NCBI RefSeq assembly: GCF_012849095.1
Contig: NZ_CP051680.1
Coordinates: 2,790,001-2,854,000, forward strand
Direction: 5' to 3'
Source of the DNA: Cohnella herbarum
GTDB lineage: Bacteria > Bacillota > Bacilli > Paenibacillales > Paenibacillaceae
DNA: 64,000 nt
Under the pieces are notes generated by a model that did no database searches, was not told where the DNA came from, and saw nothing but the letters and a program-made list of their open reading frames with translations. Position 1 is the first letter of the stretch; every line of letters starts with the position of its first letter. Below are positions 1-8,827 of this stretch, piece after piece. Made by a program: the position numbers and the translations under genes.

Positions 1-1392
1 GCTTCTCGATCTCCAGCTTGATCTTTGCAGGCGGTTGTAGCCTAAGCGATTGATACATGACATATCCGACATTGCGCGCTCCGTATACGAGCAGTTTCTC
101 GGGCTTAATGACAAGAATCGTAATGATCTCGTTAGCCACTCCGCTCTGCTGTACTCGTGAACGTGCCGCCTGCTCTTCTTGCTCGAATTCGGCTAACCAT
201 AGCTCCGCCCGATCGCTTCTTTCAATAGCATTCGCGATAAGACGCAGATGTTCTTTCCAACCGATTTCCATCCATGAAATTTCCACGACTGGCGCTACCG
301 CCCGCAGATGTTCGGCGCTCAGCCCGAAATGATTCAAATGCTGGCTTGCCGCGATAATCAGCTCGACGTTGTGATCGAGCAATACCGAATTCACCAGTTC
401 TTTGGAACTGTCGCCGCTAATGAACACCATCGTTTGCGGCGGCTGCAGACCCGCTGCATTCACATATTCGTTGTTGTCCGAAATGATGACGGTCGGTTCC
501 AGTCCAAGAAGCAATAGATGACTGGCGTATGGCGTAAGCATTACCGCCACGCGCCCGATGGATCCGCGGTTGTAGCTTGAAGGAGCCGCCCCCGTCTGCT
601 GCTTGAATCGGCGGCTAAGATAAAATTCATCCTTATAGCCGACCTTCAACGCAATCTCCCTGAGCGTGCCCGATCCGCTAATTAGTAGCTCCTTGGCTCG
701 GTGAACGCGAAGCCGGGACAAGTATTCATTGGGCGAGAAACCGGTCAATTGCTTAAACAATATGGAAAAATGCGATCGGCTTACACCAGCAATCTCGGCT
801 AACCGTTCGCTCGTTATCTTCTCGCTATAATGGTTTTCCAGATAAGCAATGCTGCGTTCCATAGATGGCTGCTCGCTTGCCGCGTGTTTGGATTCCTGCT
901 TCTCGAGCAATTGCAGAAGAACTTGGTGGAACACAATTTGATTCCGTACATGGCGAGCTTCGCTTTCGGGAGACCGATGGACATAGAGCTCCTCCACACC
1001 GGCTACAATCGAAGGTTCGTATGAGAAGAAAAGAATACTCGGATTGGAGGCCACCTCACTCTTGCGCGTCATTGAGCCCGATGGCGCGGGTCTCGTCTGC
1101 TCCCTGGTACCGATAGCCAGCTTATAAGCATGGAGCGAATGCAGTCGGTTCGCGATTAATGCGGCATCGGTATGTTCCGGTAGAAGGAGGACGCTCCCTT
1201 CCTCGAGTTCGTACATGCGGTCCCCGGCTTTAAGAATGCCCTTGCCTGCGGCAATCGCAATCAATACCGTTAAATGTTCGTTAATCTTATACATAGGGAG
1301 ATTCGAGGTACTATACAGCGAATGAATGTTGTCAGCCGTATATAACGGAAAGCGGGACTCCGCCCATTCCGAGTCAACAACGTTATTCACAA
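1..1392 (-). CDS. AraC-family regulator fused to a siderophore-binding-like domain (Btr-type), 3' end outside window
   Basis: The minus-strand frame is open from a TTG start at 1392 to the window edge, so the C-terminus is missing. GGAGG lies 6 nt before this TTG, which decides the start. In order I see an N-terminal sensor region of about 150 residues with a cupin-like stretch (GILKAGDRMYELEEGSVLLL), then two helix-turn-helix motifs (SERLAEIAGVSRSHFSILFK and LREIALKVGYKDEFYLSRRF), then a segment resembling FecB/TroA periplasmic-binding folds (LLLLGLEPTVIISDNNEY). This is the domain order of Bacillus Btr, a cytosolic AraC regulator whose binding-protein domain senses a ferric siderophore. An iron-uptake role is inference; no transport genes are visible in the window. 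It is divergent from the response regulator at 1602. Confidence 0.8.
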
Positions 1393-1510
1393 CCGATGCC
1401 TCCGATACGATGGAAAGTGAAGGAAAACAAATCCCCTATCTATACTATAATGCCAAATCCGTTCAAATCCACTACAACCTCTAAAAGGGTATGTAACATT
1501 TTCTCGCTTA

Positions 1511-1553
1511 TTCGACAAGAAGATTGTCCGATTTGTCGAAAAAATGGTAAAAT
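1511..1553 (+). promoter_or_regulatory. Putative sigma-A promoter with two inverted Spo0A-like boxes
   Basis: TTGTCC (1524-1529) and TAAAAT (1548-1553) are separated by 18 nt and precede the start codon at 1602, so they form a plausible -35/-10 pair. TTTGTCGAA at 1532-1540 is an exact match to the Spo0A box consensus TTTGTCRAA as I know it, and TTCGACAA at 1511-1518 is the inverted counterpart. The exact box lies in the spacer, so binding there would be expected to repress. The sequence match is direct; Spo0A control is inference. Confidence 0.45.
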
Positions 1554-1601
1554 AAAGATATACTCTGCCGTCCGACGTTACCTAAGGAGGATTCCGATAG
1601 G

Positions 1602-2327
1602 ATGAGAGACAAAGTCATATTAGTCGTTGACGACGATCCCGATATTCAAAGCTTGGTTACCGCCTTTCTCGTTCATGAAGGTTATTTCGTCCGCAATGCC
1701 CTCCACGCGGCTCAGGCGCTCGAGTTATTGGCAACGGAAGAACCGGATCTGATCATTCTCGACATTCAGATGCCCGATATGGATGGAATCTCTCTATGCA
1801 ACAACATACGCAAACAGTATCATCGGCCCATTCTTTTCGTTACGGGCACTCCCCAGTCGGAGGATAAGGTCAAAGCTCTTCAAGCCGGCGGCGACGATTA
1901 CATCCGTAAACCGTTCGACCCCGTCGAGCTCATCCTCCGGATAAAATCCAATCTTCGTTGGAGCACGCTCCTCGACTCGTCCGAAGACGCCAAAAAACGG
2001 TCCCTGGAGTTCCCGGGACTTTCGATCGATCTGGAAAGAATGACCGTAAAAGTCAATAACCGACCCGTACAGCTTCTGGCCAAAGATATTCAATTGTTGA
2101 TCGTAATGGCTAAACAGCCTAATCAAGTGTTTCATTCTGAACAACTCTATCGCCAAGCCTGGGATAACGAGGCCAACTATTCCAAGGACACCGTTAAAGT
2201 CCATATTTCCAATCTGCGCAAAAAAATCGAACCGAACCCCGCCGTCCCCCGATACATTATTACGGTTGCGCGTCTGGGATACAGGTTTAATCCATATGGT
2301 TCTGTGGAATCGAGTTCGTACGGATAA
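1602..2327 (+). CDS. OmpR/PhoB-family response regulator, orphan
   Basis: The 241-residue protein has an N-terminal receiver domain with the acidic pocket DDD at 10-12, phosphoacceptor Asp54 (IILDIQMPDMDG), the Thr in FVTGT and the conserved Lys in IRKPF. The C-terminal half is an OmpR-type winged helix ending in the usual KVHISNLRKKI and RLGYRF motifs. AAGGAGG sits about 14 nt before the ATG. No histidine kinase gene adjoins it, so it is an orphan here. Its 3' end overlaps the convergent small gene 2287-2481 by 41 bp. Confidence 0.9.
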   Translation: MRDKVILVVDDDPDIQSLVTAFLVHEGYFVRNALHAAQALELLATEEPDLIILDIQMPDMDGISLCNNIRKQYHRPILFVTGTPQSEDKVKALQAGGDDYIRKPFDPVELILRIKSNLRWSTLLDSSEDAKKRSLEFPGLSIDLERMTVKVNNRPVQLLAKDIQLLIVMAKQPNQVFHSEQLYRQAWDNEANYSKDTVKVHISNLRKKIEPNPAVPRYIITVARLGYRFNPYGSVESSSYG

Positions 2328-2481
2328 TCAGCGTATAAACTCCGTCACGCTTCAAATCATCCAAAATCTCCCTCGTAAGCGTTACTCCCGATGGCAACAG
2401 CACCCTGCCGGCGGCCGTTATGACTTCGCCGGCAAGAACGTCTCCTGGATTGGCAGCCTTGATCGACACGGGTTTCTCCAT
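2287..2481 (-). CDS. Small stand-alone protein of the module also found in the next gene
   Basis: The 64-residue product (MEKPVSIKAANPGDVLAG...) has no signal peptide or membrane segment. Its pattern of G-x-V-L, G-R-V-L-L-P-S-G-x-x-L-T and x-L-K-x-x-G-V matches residues 10-55 of the Crp-type protein encoded just upstream (2501-3424). A similar short beta-rich module occurs at the N-terminus of some HD-GYP proteins, as far as I recall. A GGAGG lies 12 nt before the ATG. Only 19 bp separate it from the upstream gene, so both are probably on one transcript. Function unknown. Confidence 0.6.
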   Translation of the reverse strand: MEKPVSIKAANPGDVLAGEVITAAGRVLLPSGVTLTREILDDLKRDGVYTLIIRTNSIPQNHMD

Positions 2482-2500
2482 GATAGGTCAGTCCTCCCTC

Positions 2501-3424
2501 TCATACTCTCATCTGCTGAAGGTTAATCGCGAAGTAGTGCGCGTGCATCTTGAGAAACCTCTTTTCCTCCAACCGACCCAACACTTCATGGAGCTCGTTA
2601 AGCTTTACGCCGGCCATCTGCGCCAATTCGTTCATTTCTAGCGGCATATCCACCTCGATCGAATAATTCGTTCTTTTGCCGAAATGGTTCGTCAGCTTAA
2701 CTAGACAATTCACTACTCGCGAGCGGGGGTCCATTCCTGCTAATTCATCCATAAATGGCTTGGCGCTATAAATTCGGTTATTCATTTCCTTCATGACGAT
2801 CCTCGCGATGTTGGAATCGCTGCGCATTACGTTCGAGAAGTTTTCCCTCGTCAAGGAAATGATTTCCGTATCCGCAAGGGTTTGAGCCGCAACGGATCGC
2901 GGATCGCCTTCTATAAACTCCAGTTCCCCGAAGCTATCGCCGGGCTTCAGGAGGGAAGAAATGCTATCGACTCCTCCATGGGGGCTTTGGTTAAACAGCA
3001 TGACGGAACCGCTTAGCACGACTAATAGGGAGGTACATGGATCCCCTTCCCGGAAAAGATTCGTCTGGGCGCGATGCTTCTCCAAAGTAAATCGGCTCGC
3101 GAATTTACGCGCTTGATCGTCCGTTAAGTTAGCGAATAGCGGAATATGGCGAATCGTCGACTGGTAAGGGTGAACGGATGACTCGTCTCTAGCTCTAACC
3201 TTGGAGGCATATAACGACTTTTTGCGTATTTCCCCCGCACTATCCCAGCTTTCGTCCACTTCTATTTTCTTAACGTTATGCCTTCTCAGCATTTGAATGT
3301 TTTCCTTCGTCAATATCGTTCCCGCGGCGAACAATTTCGCGCCCGTGCCGGAGTAAACGTCTCTGCCTACCCTCATCTCCACTCGTACGTTCTCGATTCC
3401 CACGATTGTCACGGCAAATCCCAC
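2501..3424 (-). CDS. Crp/Fnr-type cyclic-nucleotide-binding-fold regulator with N-terminal module
   Basis: About 307 residues. Residues 10-55 form the small module shared with the neighbouring 64-residue protein (GRDVYSGTGAKLFAAGTILT). Residues 90-210 are a cNMP-binding-type beta roll (FREGDPCTSLLVVLSGSVML, GDSFGELEFIEGDPRS). The C-terminal 80 residues look like a Crp-family winged helix (MNELAQMAGVKLNELHEVLGRLEE). The ligand is not predictable; the GELEFIEGDPRS phosphate-cassette region resembles, but does not equal, the Arg-containing cAMP motif. Two GTG starts (3424 and 3412) both have purine-rich sequence ahead, so the exact start is open. Confidence 0.75.
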   Translation of the reverse strand: MGFAVTIVGIENVRVEMRVGRDVYSGTGAKLFAAGTILTKENIQMLRRHNVKKIEVDESWDSAGEIRKKSLYASKVRARDESSVHPYQSTIRHIPLFANLTDDQARKFASRFTLEKHRAQTNLFREGDPCTSLLVVLSGSVMLFNQSPHGGVDSISSLLKPGDSFGELEFIEGDPRSVAAQTLADTEIISLTRENFSNVMRSDSNIARIVMKEMNNRIYSAKPFMDELAGMDPRSRVVNCLVKLTNHFGKRTNYSIEVDMPLEMNELAQMAGVKLNELHEVLGRLEEKRFLKMHAHYFAINLQQMRV

Positions 3425-3518
3425 CTCAGCCTTTCTTTGCGCGCAATATTGTTAGTCTCTTCTACTTACTATCCTAATGAGCACAGGTAAAATAGCGGTT
3501 AACTGGTTAAAAATCGTA

Positions 3519-3562
3519 TAAAAAAAGTCCTCTGCCCGCCGGGGAGGCGAAGGAGGGGACTT
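3519..3562 (-). terminator. Rho-independent terminator after the reductase gene
   Basis: Read on the minus strand, AAGTCCCC and GGACTT close an imperfect GC-rich hairpin followed by TTTTTTTATA. It lies about 40 bp after the stop codon of the gene at 3601-4176. Confidence 0.7.
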
Positions 3563-3600
3563 CCTTGTTGTTACTGTACCTGATTGGTGACGTGTAAAAG

Positions 3601-4176
3601 TTATTTGTTTACAACGTAATGAAGCACTACGTTTCCGGATTCAAACGTCCTCGCCTCTAACGGGGTGAGCGCAAACTGCTTGACATGCTCAAACAAAGGT
3701 TTTCCTTTGCCCGCCACGACCGGACTGACAATAAAGATATACTCGTCGATCAATTCTTTCTCGGCAAGCTGCTGCACGATGGAGCCACTACCCAACACAA
3801 GAATGTCAGAGCTAGCGTCTCTTTTTAATTGTCGTACCACTTCGATCAGGTTGTCATAATAAATTTCGGTGTTGTCCCACTCCGTTTCATTGATTGTTTT
3901 GGAGAAAACGATTTTGGTCATATCGGTCAGTTCTTGGGCTATCTCTTTCAAATGACTAGGCGCATCCGGTTTATGGAGCACCGGCAACCAGTAACGTTCA
4001 AATCCGCGGAAAGTCGTGCCTCCCAAAATAAGGATGTTCATCTTGCCGCCGATTGCATGCGCGGCTTGGTCAACCTCCGGGTCATGAATAAACCAATCCA
4101 TACCGAAAGCCGCTTCGTTGGTGCTGGCAAAATAACCATCGATCGATATTCGGTTCAGCACTTTAATTTTGTTCAT
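3601..4176 (-). CDS. RibD C-terminal / dihydrofolate-reductase-like family protein
   Basis: 191 residues starting MNKIKVLNRISIDGYFA, the typical first strand of RibD_C/DHFR-like reductases (YyaP/YwjB type in Bacillus). Further family marks are NILILGGTTFRGF, ILVLGSGSIVQQL (nucleotide-binding glycine turn) and LIDEYIFIVSPVVAGKGKPLF. Members probably bind NADPH; their substrate is generally unknown, and real DHFR or riboflavin activity should not be assumed. It is monocistronic, with a terminator downstream and roughly 100 bp to the AraC gene behind it. Confidence 0.85.
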   Translation of the reverse strand: MNKIKVLNRISIDGYFASTNEAAFGMDWFIHDPEVDQAAHAIGGKMNILILGGTTFRGFERYWLPVLHKPDAPSHLKEIAQELTDMTKIVFSKTINETEWDNTEIYYDNLIEVVRQLKRDASSDILVLGSGSIVQQLAEKELIDEYIFIVSPVVAGKGKPLFEHVKQFALTPLEARTFESGNVVLHYVVNK

Positions 4177-4274
4177 CGCTTTTCGCTCCTCGTTAATTGA
4201 ATCGTTATTTCCTATCGGAATAACTTGATCATAACCGGAAACGCGATAAAAAAATTGGACAAAACCGTACTTTA

Positions 4275-5111
4275 TTATAAATAGGAGGATCCTGCCAGAT
4301 CGCTATGAAATTCGCTAACCTTCATCGCAATATGTTTCGGGCTTACCCAGGAAAACATTTTCATATCGCGTATAAAATGAGACTGATCATAATAATTCAG
4401 CGCATAAGCAACGTCGGACAATCGTTCATACTGCCCAGAATGCATCAACCGCAAAGCTTCATTTACGCGTCTTACCCTGATGAACAAATTAGGCGGCATG
4501 CCAACCACGCGGGCGAAGCGTTTCTGAAATTGCCGCTCGGAAATATAGAAAACGGCAAGCAGATCTTGCAACGTAATTGTCGCGATATGGTCGCGAATGT
4601 AATCAAGTACCGACTCGATGAGCTCGTCACGCCTATTGTTCTGCTTTAACGCGTTCATAATAAAGTCATAGAGCAAATCAATCCGTTCGTCGGTTGAGTC
4701 CGCGGACAAGAGCTGCTTCTCCAGTTCCACCGCATTGAATTGATCCGGAGCCAACAGGCCTTGGTTATGACCAGCCGCGTCCCATCCAAACAAGCTGTAA
4801 AGTGCATGGGGCTTAAACACCAATTGGATCGTCGTATAAGGCGCACCTCGAAAACGCATGATGCTCGGCTCCGAGCCTTGTCCATGCAGAAATAAGAAAG
4901 GAATATTGAAGGTTTGCGCGGAGCGGATCGCGATACATTCTATCGCCGCCTTTGTATCTGCAGCAAGCTGGAAGACAATGCCGGGGTAGCCGCTTGGACA
5001 AACTTTAACCTCAAGCGGCTGATGGCCTGCATAAGTTGAGATTCGCAGACACTCGATATCTCGGCTTAAAGCTGGAGAAGGAGGCACGACTTTAAAGTTG
5101 ATGGTCGTCAT
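4275..5111 (-). CDS. AraC-family transcriptional regulator
   Basis: I place the start at ATG 5111 (MTTINFKVVPPSP), preceded by GGAAGGAAG and overlapping the stop of the upstream membrane-protein gene as ATGA, so the two are translationally coupled. A longer frame exists but would run through that upstream gene. The 278-residue protein has an N-terminal beta-rich sensor region like DUF6597 and two C-terminal HTH motifs (LQDLLAVFYISERQFQKRFA and LSDVAYALNYYDQSHFIRDM). The effector is not recognisable. Confidence 0.85.
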   Translation of the reverse strand: MTTINFKVVPPSPALSRDIECLRISTYAGHQPLEVKVCPSGYPGIVFQLAADTKAAIECIAIRSAQTFNIPFLFLHGQGSEPSIMRFRGAPYTTIQLVFKPHALYSLFGWDAAGHNQGLLAPDQFNAVELEKQLLSADSTDERIDLLYDFIMNALKQNNRRDELIESVLDYIRDHIATITLQDLLAVFYISERQFQKRFARVVGMPPNLFIRVRRVNEALRLMHSGQYERLSDVAYALNYYDQSHFIRDMKMFSWVSPKHIAMKVSEFHSDLAGSSYL

Positions 5112-5494
5112 CTTCCTTCCAAGAACTTCCTGCGGCTTGTGAAAAGCCAGCCTCCGACGAGAAAAATACAGCTCAAAATAATCGCGAGCTCGAACCCTTC
5201 CAGCAGCGAATCGTCCAACAATAGTAACTGGAATAAATGGGTTGAATGTACGCGGACAGAGGGAACCGACATGCCAGCCGGAATGGCTGCTATCAAAATG
5301 CCCCACAGAATCCATCCGATTAGCCATATCACATTGAAAATTGCGAATACTACCGACCAGGTGAAATAGATGGGGAGAACTCCGAGATCTTGCTCTTTGC
5401 GCGTCGCTCCCAAGTGGATGTCTTTACGATAAAAGCTGACTGTCAGCACGGACCCGGCGAAAATTAGGCGCCAGAGTGTTACCGTCGTATTCAA
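5108..5494 (-). CDS. Small membrane protein, unknown function
   Basis: The likely start is TTG at 5494, with GGGAGG 8 nt upstream at 5503-5508; a GTG at 5515 lacks a properly spaced site. The product is 128 residues with about four hydrophobic segments (WRLIFAGSVLTVSF; YFTWSVVFAIFNVIWLIGW with ILWGILIAAIPAG; FELAIILSCIFLVGGWLF). It resembles no family I know. It is coupled through an ATGA overlap to the AraC regulator downstream, suggesting that the pair is co-regulated. Confidence 0.6.
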   Translation of the reverse strand: MNTTVTLWRLIFAGSVLTVSFYRKDIHLGATRKEQDLGVLPIYFTWSVVFAIFNVIWLIGWILWGILIAAIPAGMSVPSVRVHSTHLFQLLLLDDSLLEGFELAIILSCIFLVGGWLFTSRRKFLEGR

Positions 5495-5542
5495 CTCTCT
5501 CGCCTCCCTCTGCACAATATCTTTGCTTATTCTCCCTCGTTA

Positions 5543-6877
5543 CTATTGAACATATTTATTTAGAATGACTTGCCCATTTTTTTCAATCTCAATCAATGCA
5601 TCCTCTAACGTGCTCGTTCCTTGGATGACTTTAAGTATTTCTTCGTTACCAAGTGCATTAAATTCTTTGTGGAATGCGTCTGGTAAACCATCTGAGTTGT
5701 AAAACTTACCGTTCGGCTTTAATTTATAGAATGCCTCAATATCGTGACCATACATTTCTTTCATGTTCTCGAATCTTGTTAACAGTACGGATGATGATTT
5801 CGATTTTAATTTCGCCCACTCTTCTCCATTGATAAACTTGATGAGTTCCCAAGCCGCTTCAATATTTTGCGATTTCGCGTTAATGGAAAAAATTTGATTC
5901 AAATGAAGCGCAGTTGTTTCATCGGGGTTTAAGGGATCTACAGGCATCGTAACGACTGCCCAATTCATAGGTGTAATATTCTTCAATGCTTGTTGCGCTT
6001 TCTCGATGTCGCTCGCCAAAGCAATAGAGTCAATCGTCATAGCGGCTTTGCCCTTGACAAACAAATTGGACCCGTAAACGATGTCGACTTCGTCGCTAAA
6101 CTTATATCTGCTTTTTATTTCCTGATTGGTATCAAGAAAGAGACTTTTATTATGGTATCCTTCGATGACTTGTTCGAAGATGGACTTCCAGAATGCCGTA
6201 TTCAATGTAATTTTTTTATCTTTCGCGTTGTAGAAGTTTATCCCGCTAAGGTAACCGATTCTTTTGATAACAAAATTAAATAGGCTTGAGTTTTTGCCCT
6301 TATAAAAACCGTATGCAGACTCGTTACCATTAAACCTTTGACTTAGAAGCAGCACGTCTTTCCAAGTCATATTGTCGACCGGATAATCAATTCCGGCTTT
6401 ATCGAAAATATCTTTATTGTAAAAGAGCGCCGTATTTTCGAAAGTAGGGGCCAAACCGTAAATATCTCCGTCACCTAGCTTCCTAATTAAATCAATAACG
6501 GAAGGCAGCATCGTACTGAGATCATACTTTTCTTCCTTAATAAGAAAGGATAAATTAACCAATTCTTTTTTTTGCGACAGCGTTATTAAATCGATATCCC
6601 TTAGAAGCACAACATCGGGTTGATTCGTTATTATGTATTGACTAATCGAATCCACGCCGTTGTTTTGGGGGTTTGAATAATAGGTAATGGGCAATACCTC
6701 GACATCAATATTCGGGTACCTTGATGCGAATAATTCACCGTAATCGCGATTAAACATGTTTTGATCATAATAAACAACTTTCAAGGTTACGTTTTCCACT
6801 ACCTTTTTTTCATTTGTCTGGCATGCGCTTAGTAGCAAAATCATGATTATCGTTAGGATGAATAGTCGTAATCTCAT
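5543..6877 (-). CDS. Extracellular solute-binding lipoprotein, family 1, orphan
   Basis: 444 residues. The N-terminus is a lipoprotein signal peptide with lipobox LLLSAC (Cys19). The body has the family-1 binding-protein pattern: NIDVEVLPITYY early, DVVLLRDIDLI, AFWKSIFEQVIEGY, KAAMTIDSIALASD, and AAWELIKFINGEEWAK near the end. Such proteins feed sugar ABC importers, but no permease or ATPase gene is adjacent. Codon use is visibly more AT-rich than most genes here, and the gene sits beside a broken MarR gene, so acquisition by transfer is plausible. A promoter would lie within 6880-7260. Confidence 0.8.
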   Translation of the reverse strand: MRLRLFILTIIMILLLSACQTNEKKVVENVTLKVVYYDQNMFNRDYGELFASRYPNIDVEVLPITYYSNPQNNGVDSISQYIITNQPDVVLLRDIDLITLSQKKELVNLSFLIKEEKYDLSTMLPSVIDLIRKLGDGDIYGLAPTFENTALFYNKDIFDKAGIDYPVDNMTWKDVLLLSQRFNGNESAYGFYKGKNSSLFNFVIKRIGYLSGINFYNAKDKKITLNTAFWKSIFEQVIEGYHNKSLFLDTNQEIKSRYKFSDEVDIVYGSNLFVKGKAAMTIDSIALASDIEKAQQALKNITPMNWAVVTMPVDPLNPDETTALHLNQIFSINAKSQNIEAAWELIKFINGEEWAKLKSKSSSVLLTRFENMKEMYGHDIEAFYKLKPNGKFYNSDGLPDAFHKEFNALGNEEILKVIQGTSTLEDALIEIEKNGQVILNKYVQ

Positions 6878-7263
6878 GGTTTCTATCCTTTCATTTAGTA
6901 GTCAGCATTTCTCAAATAAACAGCGGCCAATTTGCCAACATCTCTGTTCTTTCAAATACCAACTTGAAAATCATAGTCCCCCCGATTTTGCAAATTTGGA
7001 TTGTTTTATCTTTGTTTCACAACTCCCTTTTGAGGTAATATTTTATCATAGTTACTTAATATGTAAACCATTTTTGTCGGATTTTGTGGAGATGAAACAA
7101 AACCATGAAGTTAACGTCTCACCAAATGATCATATATACTTCTCTGTTTAATGCTTTAACTATGGTATATTTCGTGTTCTGATTATTTCGCGATCTCAAT
7201 ATGAACACCTAAAATCTCACCTCAACAATGATATCTTTGATTCCACCGAAACAAATTAACAAT

Positions 7264-7302
7264 AAAAAAGAGCAACCCGTTCTCAATTGAGTTGGGCTGC
7301 CC
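7264..7302 (-). terminator. Rho-independent terminator downstream of the MarR remnant
   Basis: On the minus strand GCAGCCC pairs with GGGTTGC (one G-U pair) around the inner palindrome CTCAATTGAG, followed by TCTTTTTTATT. It follows the remnant at 7325-7508. Confidence 0.65.
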
Positions 7303-7324
7303 GTGATTTCCAATTCATTATTCA

Positions 7325-7508
7325 AATTTATTCTGAGTTACTATCTATACCCACTTCTGGTAGCTTTCGATAAGGCCTTTTTTTTATGAGCTTCTTGGTT
7401 CATTTACTTATGGCACCGCGAGTCATATAAAAGGACTCTGCAACATAGCCAGACCATTTAGTTATATAAATCCCTAAAACCCATTAAGACCTGATTTTCT
7501 TTGTTCAT
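7325..7508 (-). pseudogene. MarR-family regulator remnant with deletion, stop and frameshift
   Basis: From ATG 7508, with GGGAGG upstream, the frame reads MNKENQVLMGFRDLYN and then stops. After an apparent internal deletion, a second frame reads YVAESFYMTRGAISK followed by TGA and TKKLIKKK. A shift inside a run of eight A residues restores GLIESYQK. These pieces are in the order of the recognition helix and wing of a MarR regulator (MTRGAISK-TKKLIKKGLIE). Start, HTH and wing are therefore recognisable but the gene cannot make an intact protein. Confidence 0.7.
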
Positions 7509-7554
7509 GGCCTGTCCTCCCGCCCCCGCACATTTGAAGCTTTTGAAAACGACT

Positions 7555-7581
7555 TAAAAAAACGACATCTCTGTCGTTTTG
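7555..7581 (-). terminator. Terminator of tRNA-Ala
   Basis: On the minus strand AAAACGACA and TGTCGTTTT form a perfect stem around a 4-nt loop, followed by more T residues. It lies about 12 nt after the 3' CCA of the tRNA. Confidence 0.75.
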
Positions 7582-7592
7582 AAAGTAAAGTA

Positions 7593-7668
7593 TGGTGGAC
7601 CTTAGCGGGATCGAACCGCTGACCTCTTCGCTGCCAGCGAAGCGCTCTCCCAGCTGAGCTAAAGGCCC
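7593..7668 (-). tRNA. tRNA-Ala (anticodon GGC)
   Basis: A 76-nt cloverleaf is readable: acceptor GGGCCTT pairs with AAGGTCC (one G-U), the D arm contains AGCTCAGCTGGGAGAGC, the anticodon stem CTTCG/CGAAG encloses loop CTGGCAG with anticodon GGC, and the T arm has GGTTCGATCC. The 3' CCA is encoded. It is a single gene with its own terminator. Confidence 0.95.
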
Positions 7669-7995
7669 GGGATATAAACTCGAAATTCTTTTCGGAATAG
7701 TACACTACCCAACGGCGGATCGCAACTGAGCTAAGCGCTCGTAATTGGCGACAAAAATGAGTTTATCACAGCTACAAAGGCGATGTCAACGCTTTTTGCT
7801 AATTTGATGCTCATAATCCGTTCCCATGCAAAAGTTAACCCGCTCATCTCTCCGAGTCATGCCGCTACTATTCGAACCATGAACAAGACTCAGTCGCGCA
7901 AATGCTCCGAGCCGTCCAATATTCAGTCGTTATTCATGTCCATGCTCACTAACACGCGGCACCCAAGCCCGGCCCCCTATCAAGCCAAGCTGAGC

Positions 7996-8457
7996 TTAGA
8001 TGCCGTGTTTGCTCATCAACGTATTGAGTTCCTTCAGGAACATATTGATGTCCTTGAACTGCCTGTACACCGAAGCAAAGCGAACATACGCGACTTCATC
8101 GACCGAGTAAATATGCTCCATGAGCAATTCGCCGATGATCCGGCTTTCGACTTCGGCATGAGCCGTATTGCGAAGCTCCCTCTCCACGTCCGAGACGATC
8201 ACTTCCAGCTGTCCAACGGATACGGGGCGCTTCTCGCACGCTCTCAGCAGACCGCGAAGCACTTTATCCCGGCTGAATTCCTCGCGACTGCCGTCTTTCT
8301 TAATGACGATTAAGGGCGTTTCCTCGATGGTCTCGAACGTCGTGAACCTACGGCTGCACTTCTCGCACTCCCGACGGCGGCGGATCGATTTGTTGTCGTT
8401 GGCAGGTCGCGAATCCAGAACCTTAGTTCCGCTGTAATCGCAATAAGGACATTTCAT
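7996..8457 (-). CDS. nrdR: Transcriptional repressor NrdR
   Basis: 153 residues with the N-terminal zinc ribbon ([17 protein letters not shown] and CEKCSRRF, four Cys), followed by the ATP-cone domain ([32 protein letters not shown]). NrdR senses ATP/dATP and represses ribonucleotide reductase genes. Length and all motifs are standard. It is divergent from the spore-protein gene at 8569. In B. subtilis this gene lies near the polA-mutM-ytaF-coaE block, as here. Confidence 0.97.
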   Translation of the reverse strand: MKCPYCDYSGTKVLDSRPANDNKSIRRRRECEKCSRRFTTFETIEETPLIVIKKDGSREEFSRDKVLRGLLRACEKRPVSVGQLEVIVSDVERELRNTAHAEVESRIIGELLMEHIYSVDEVAYVRFASVYRQFKDINMFLKELNTLMSKHGI

Positions 8458-8509
8458 AGCGGCGATGTCGCCTCCATCCGATTATTTTTTTATTTCCAAA
8501 CCTTCCCTT

Positions 8510-8538
8510 ACATGAACAGAAAAATAAAGCACATAATA
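8510..8538 (+). promoter_or_regulatory. Possible sigma-G promoter of the spore-protein gene
   Basis: CATAATA at 8532-8538 fits the sigma-G -10 pattern CATNNTA, and ACATG at 8510-8514, 17 nt upstream, can serve as the NNATR -35. It lies about 30 bp before the SASP gene, a class normally transcribed in the forespore. Confidence 0.45.
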
Positions 8539-8568
8539 CAGTTACCAACCGCAAGGAGGTGAACATTC

Positions 8569-8781
8569 ATGGCACAAAACAGTGGCAGCAATACATTGCT
8601 CGTTCCTCAAGCGACAGCAGGCTTGAACCAACTGAAATACGAAGCCGCTCAAGAGCTTGGCATCGCCATCCCGCAAGATGGATATCAAGGTAACATGACC
8701 ACAAAGGACAACGGTTCGATCGGGGGTAACATTACCCGCCGTTTGGTGCAAATCGCCGAACAACAACTGGCTGGTCGCTAA
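8569..8781 (+). CDS. Alpha/beta-type small acid-soluble spore protein
   Basis: 70 residues. The two conserved family blocks are present: LNQLKYEAAQELGI, which contains the GPR-cleavage-like region, and IGGNITRRLVQIAEQQLAG. These proteins saturate spore DNA and protect it from UV and heat. AAGGAGGTGA provides a strong ribosome-binding site. A hairpin terminator follows at 8828. Several paralogues are usual, so no specific ssp letter can be assigned. Confidence 0.95.
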   Translation: MAQNSGSNTLLVPQATAGLNQLKYEAAQELGIAIPQDGYQGNMTTKDNGSIGGNITRRLVQIAEQQLAGR

Positions 8782-8827
8782 TCATGCGGAAGCCGATGAA
8801 TCTAACAACCGAAGGCACTTAATACCG

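Noticed and set aside
7593..7668. tRNA-Ala as an integration site for a genomic island
   Set aside because: No second copy of the tRNA 3' end and no integrase gene is visible nearby.
7700..7745. Possible tRNA remnant (CTTAGCTCAGTTG on the minus strand)
   Set aside because: Only a D-arm-like stretch is present; no acceptor, anticodon or T arm can be folded.
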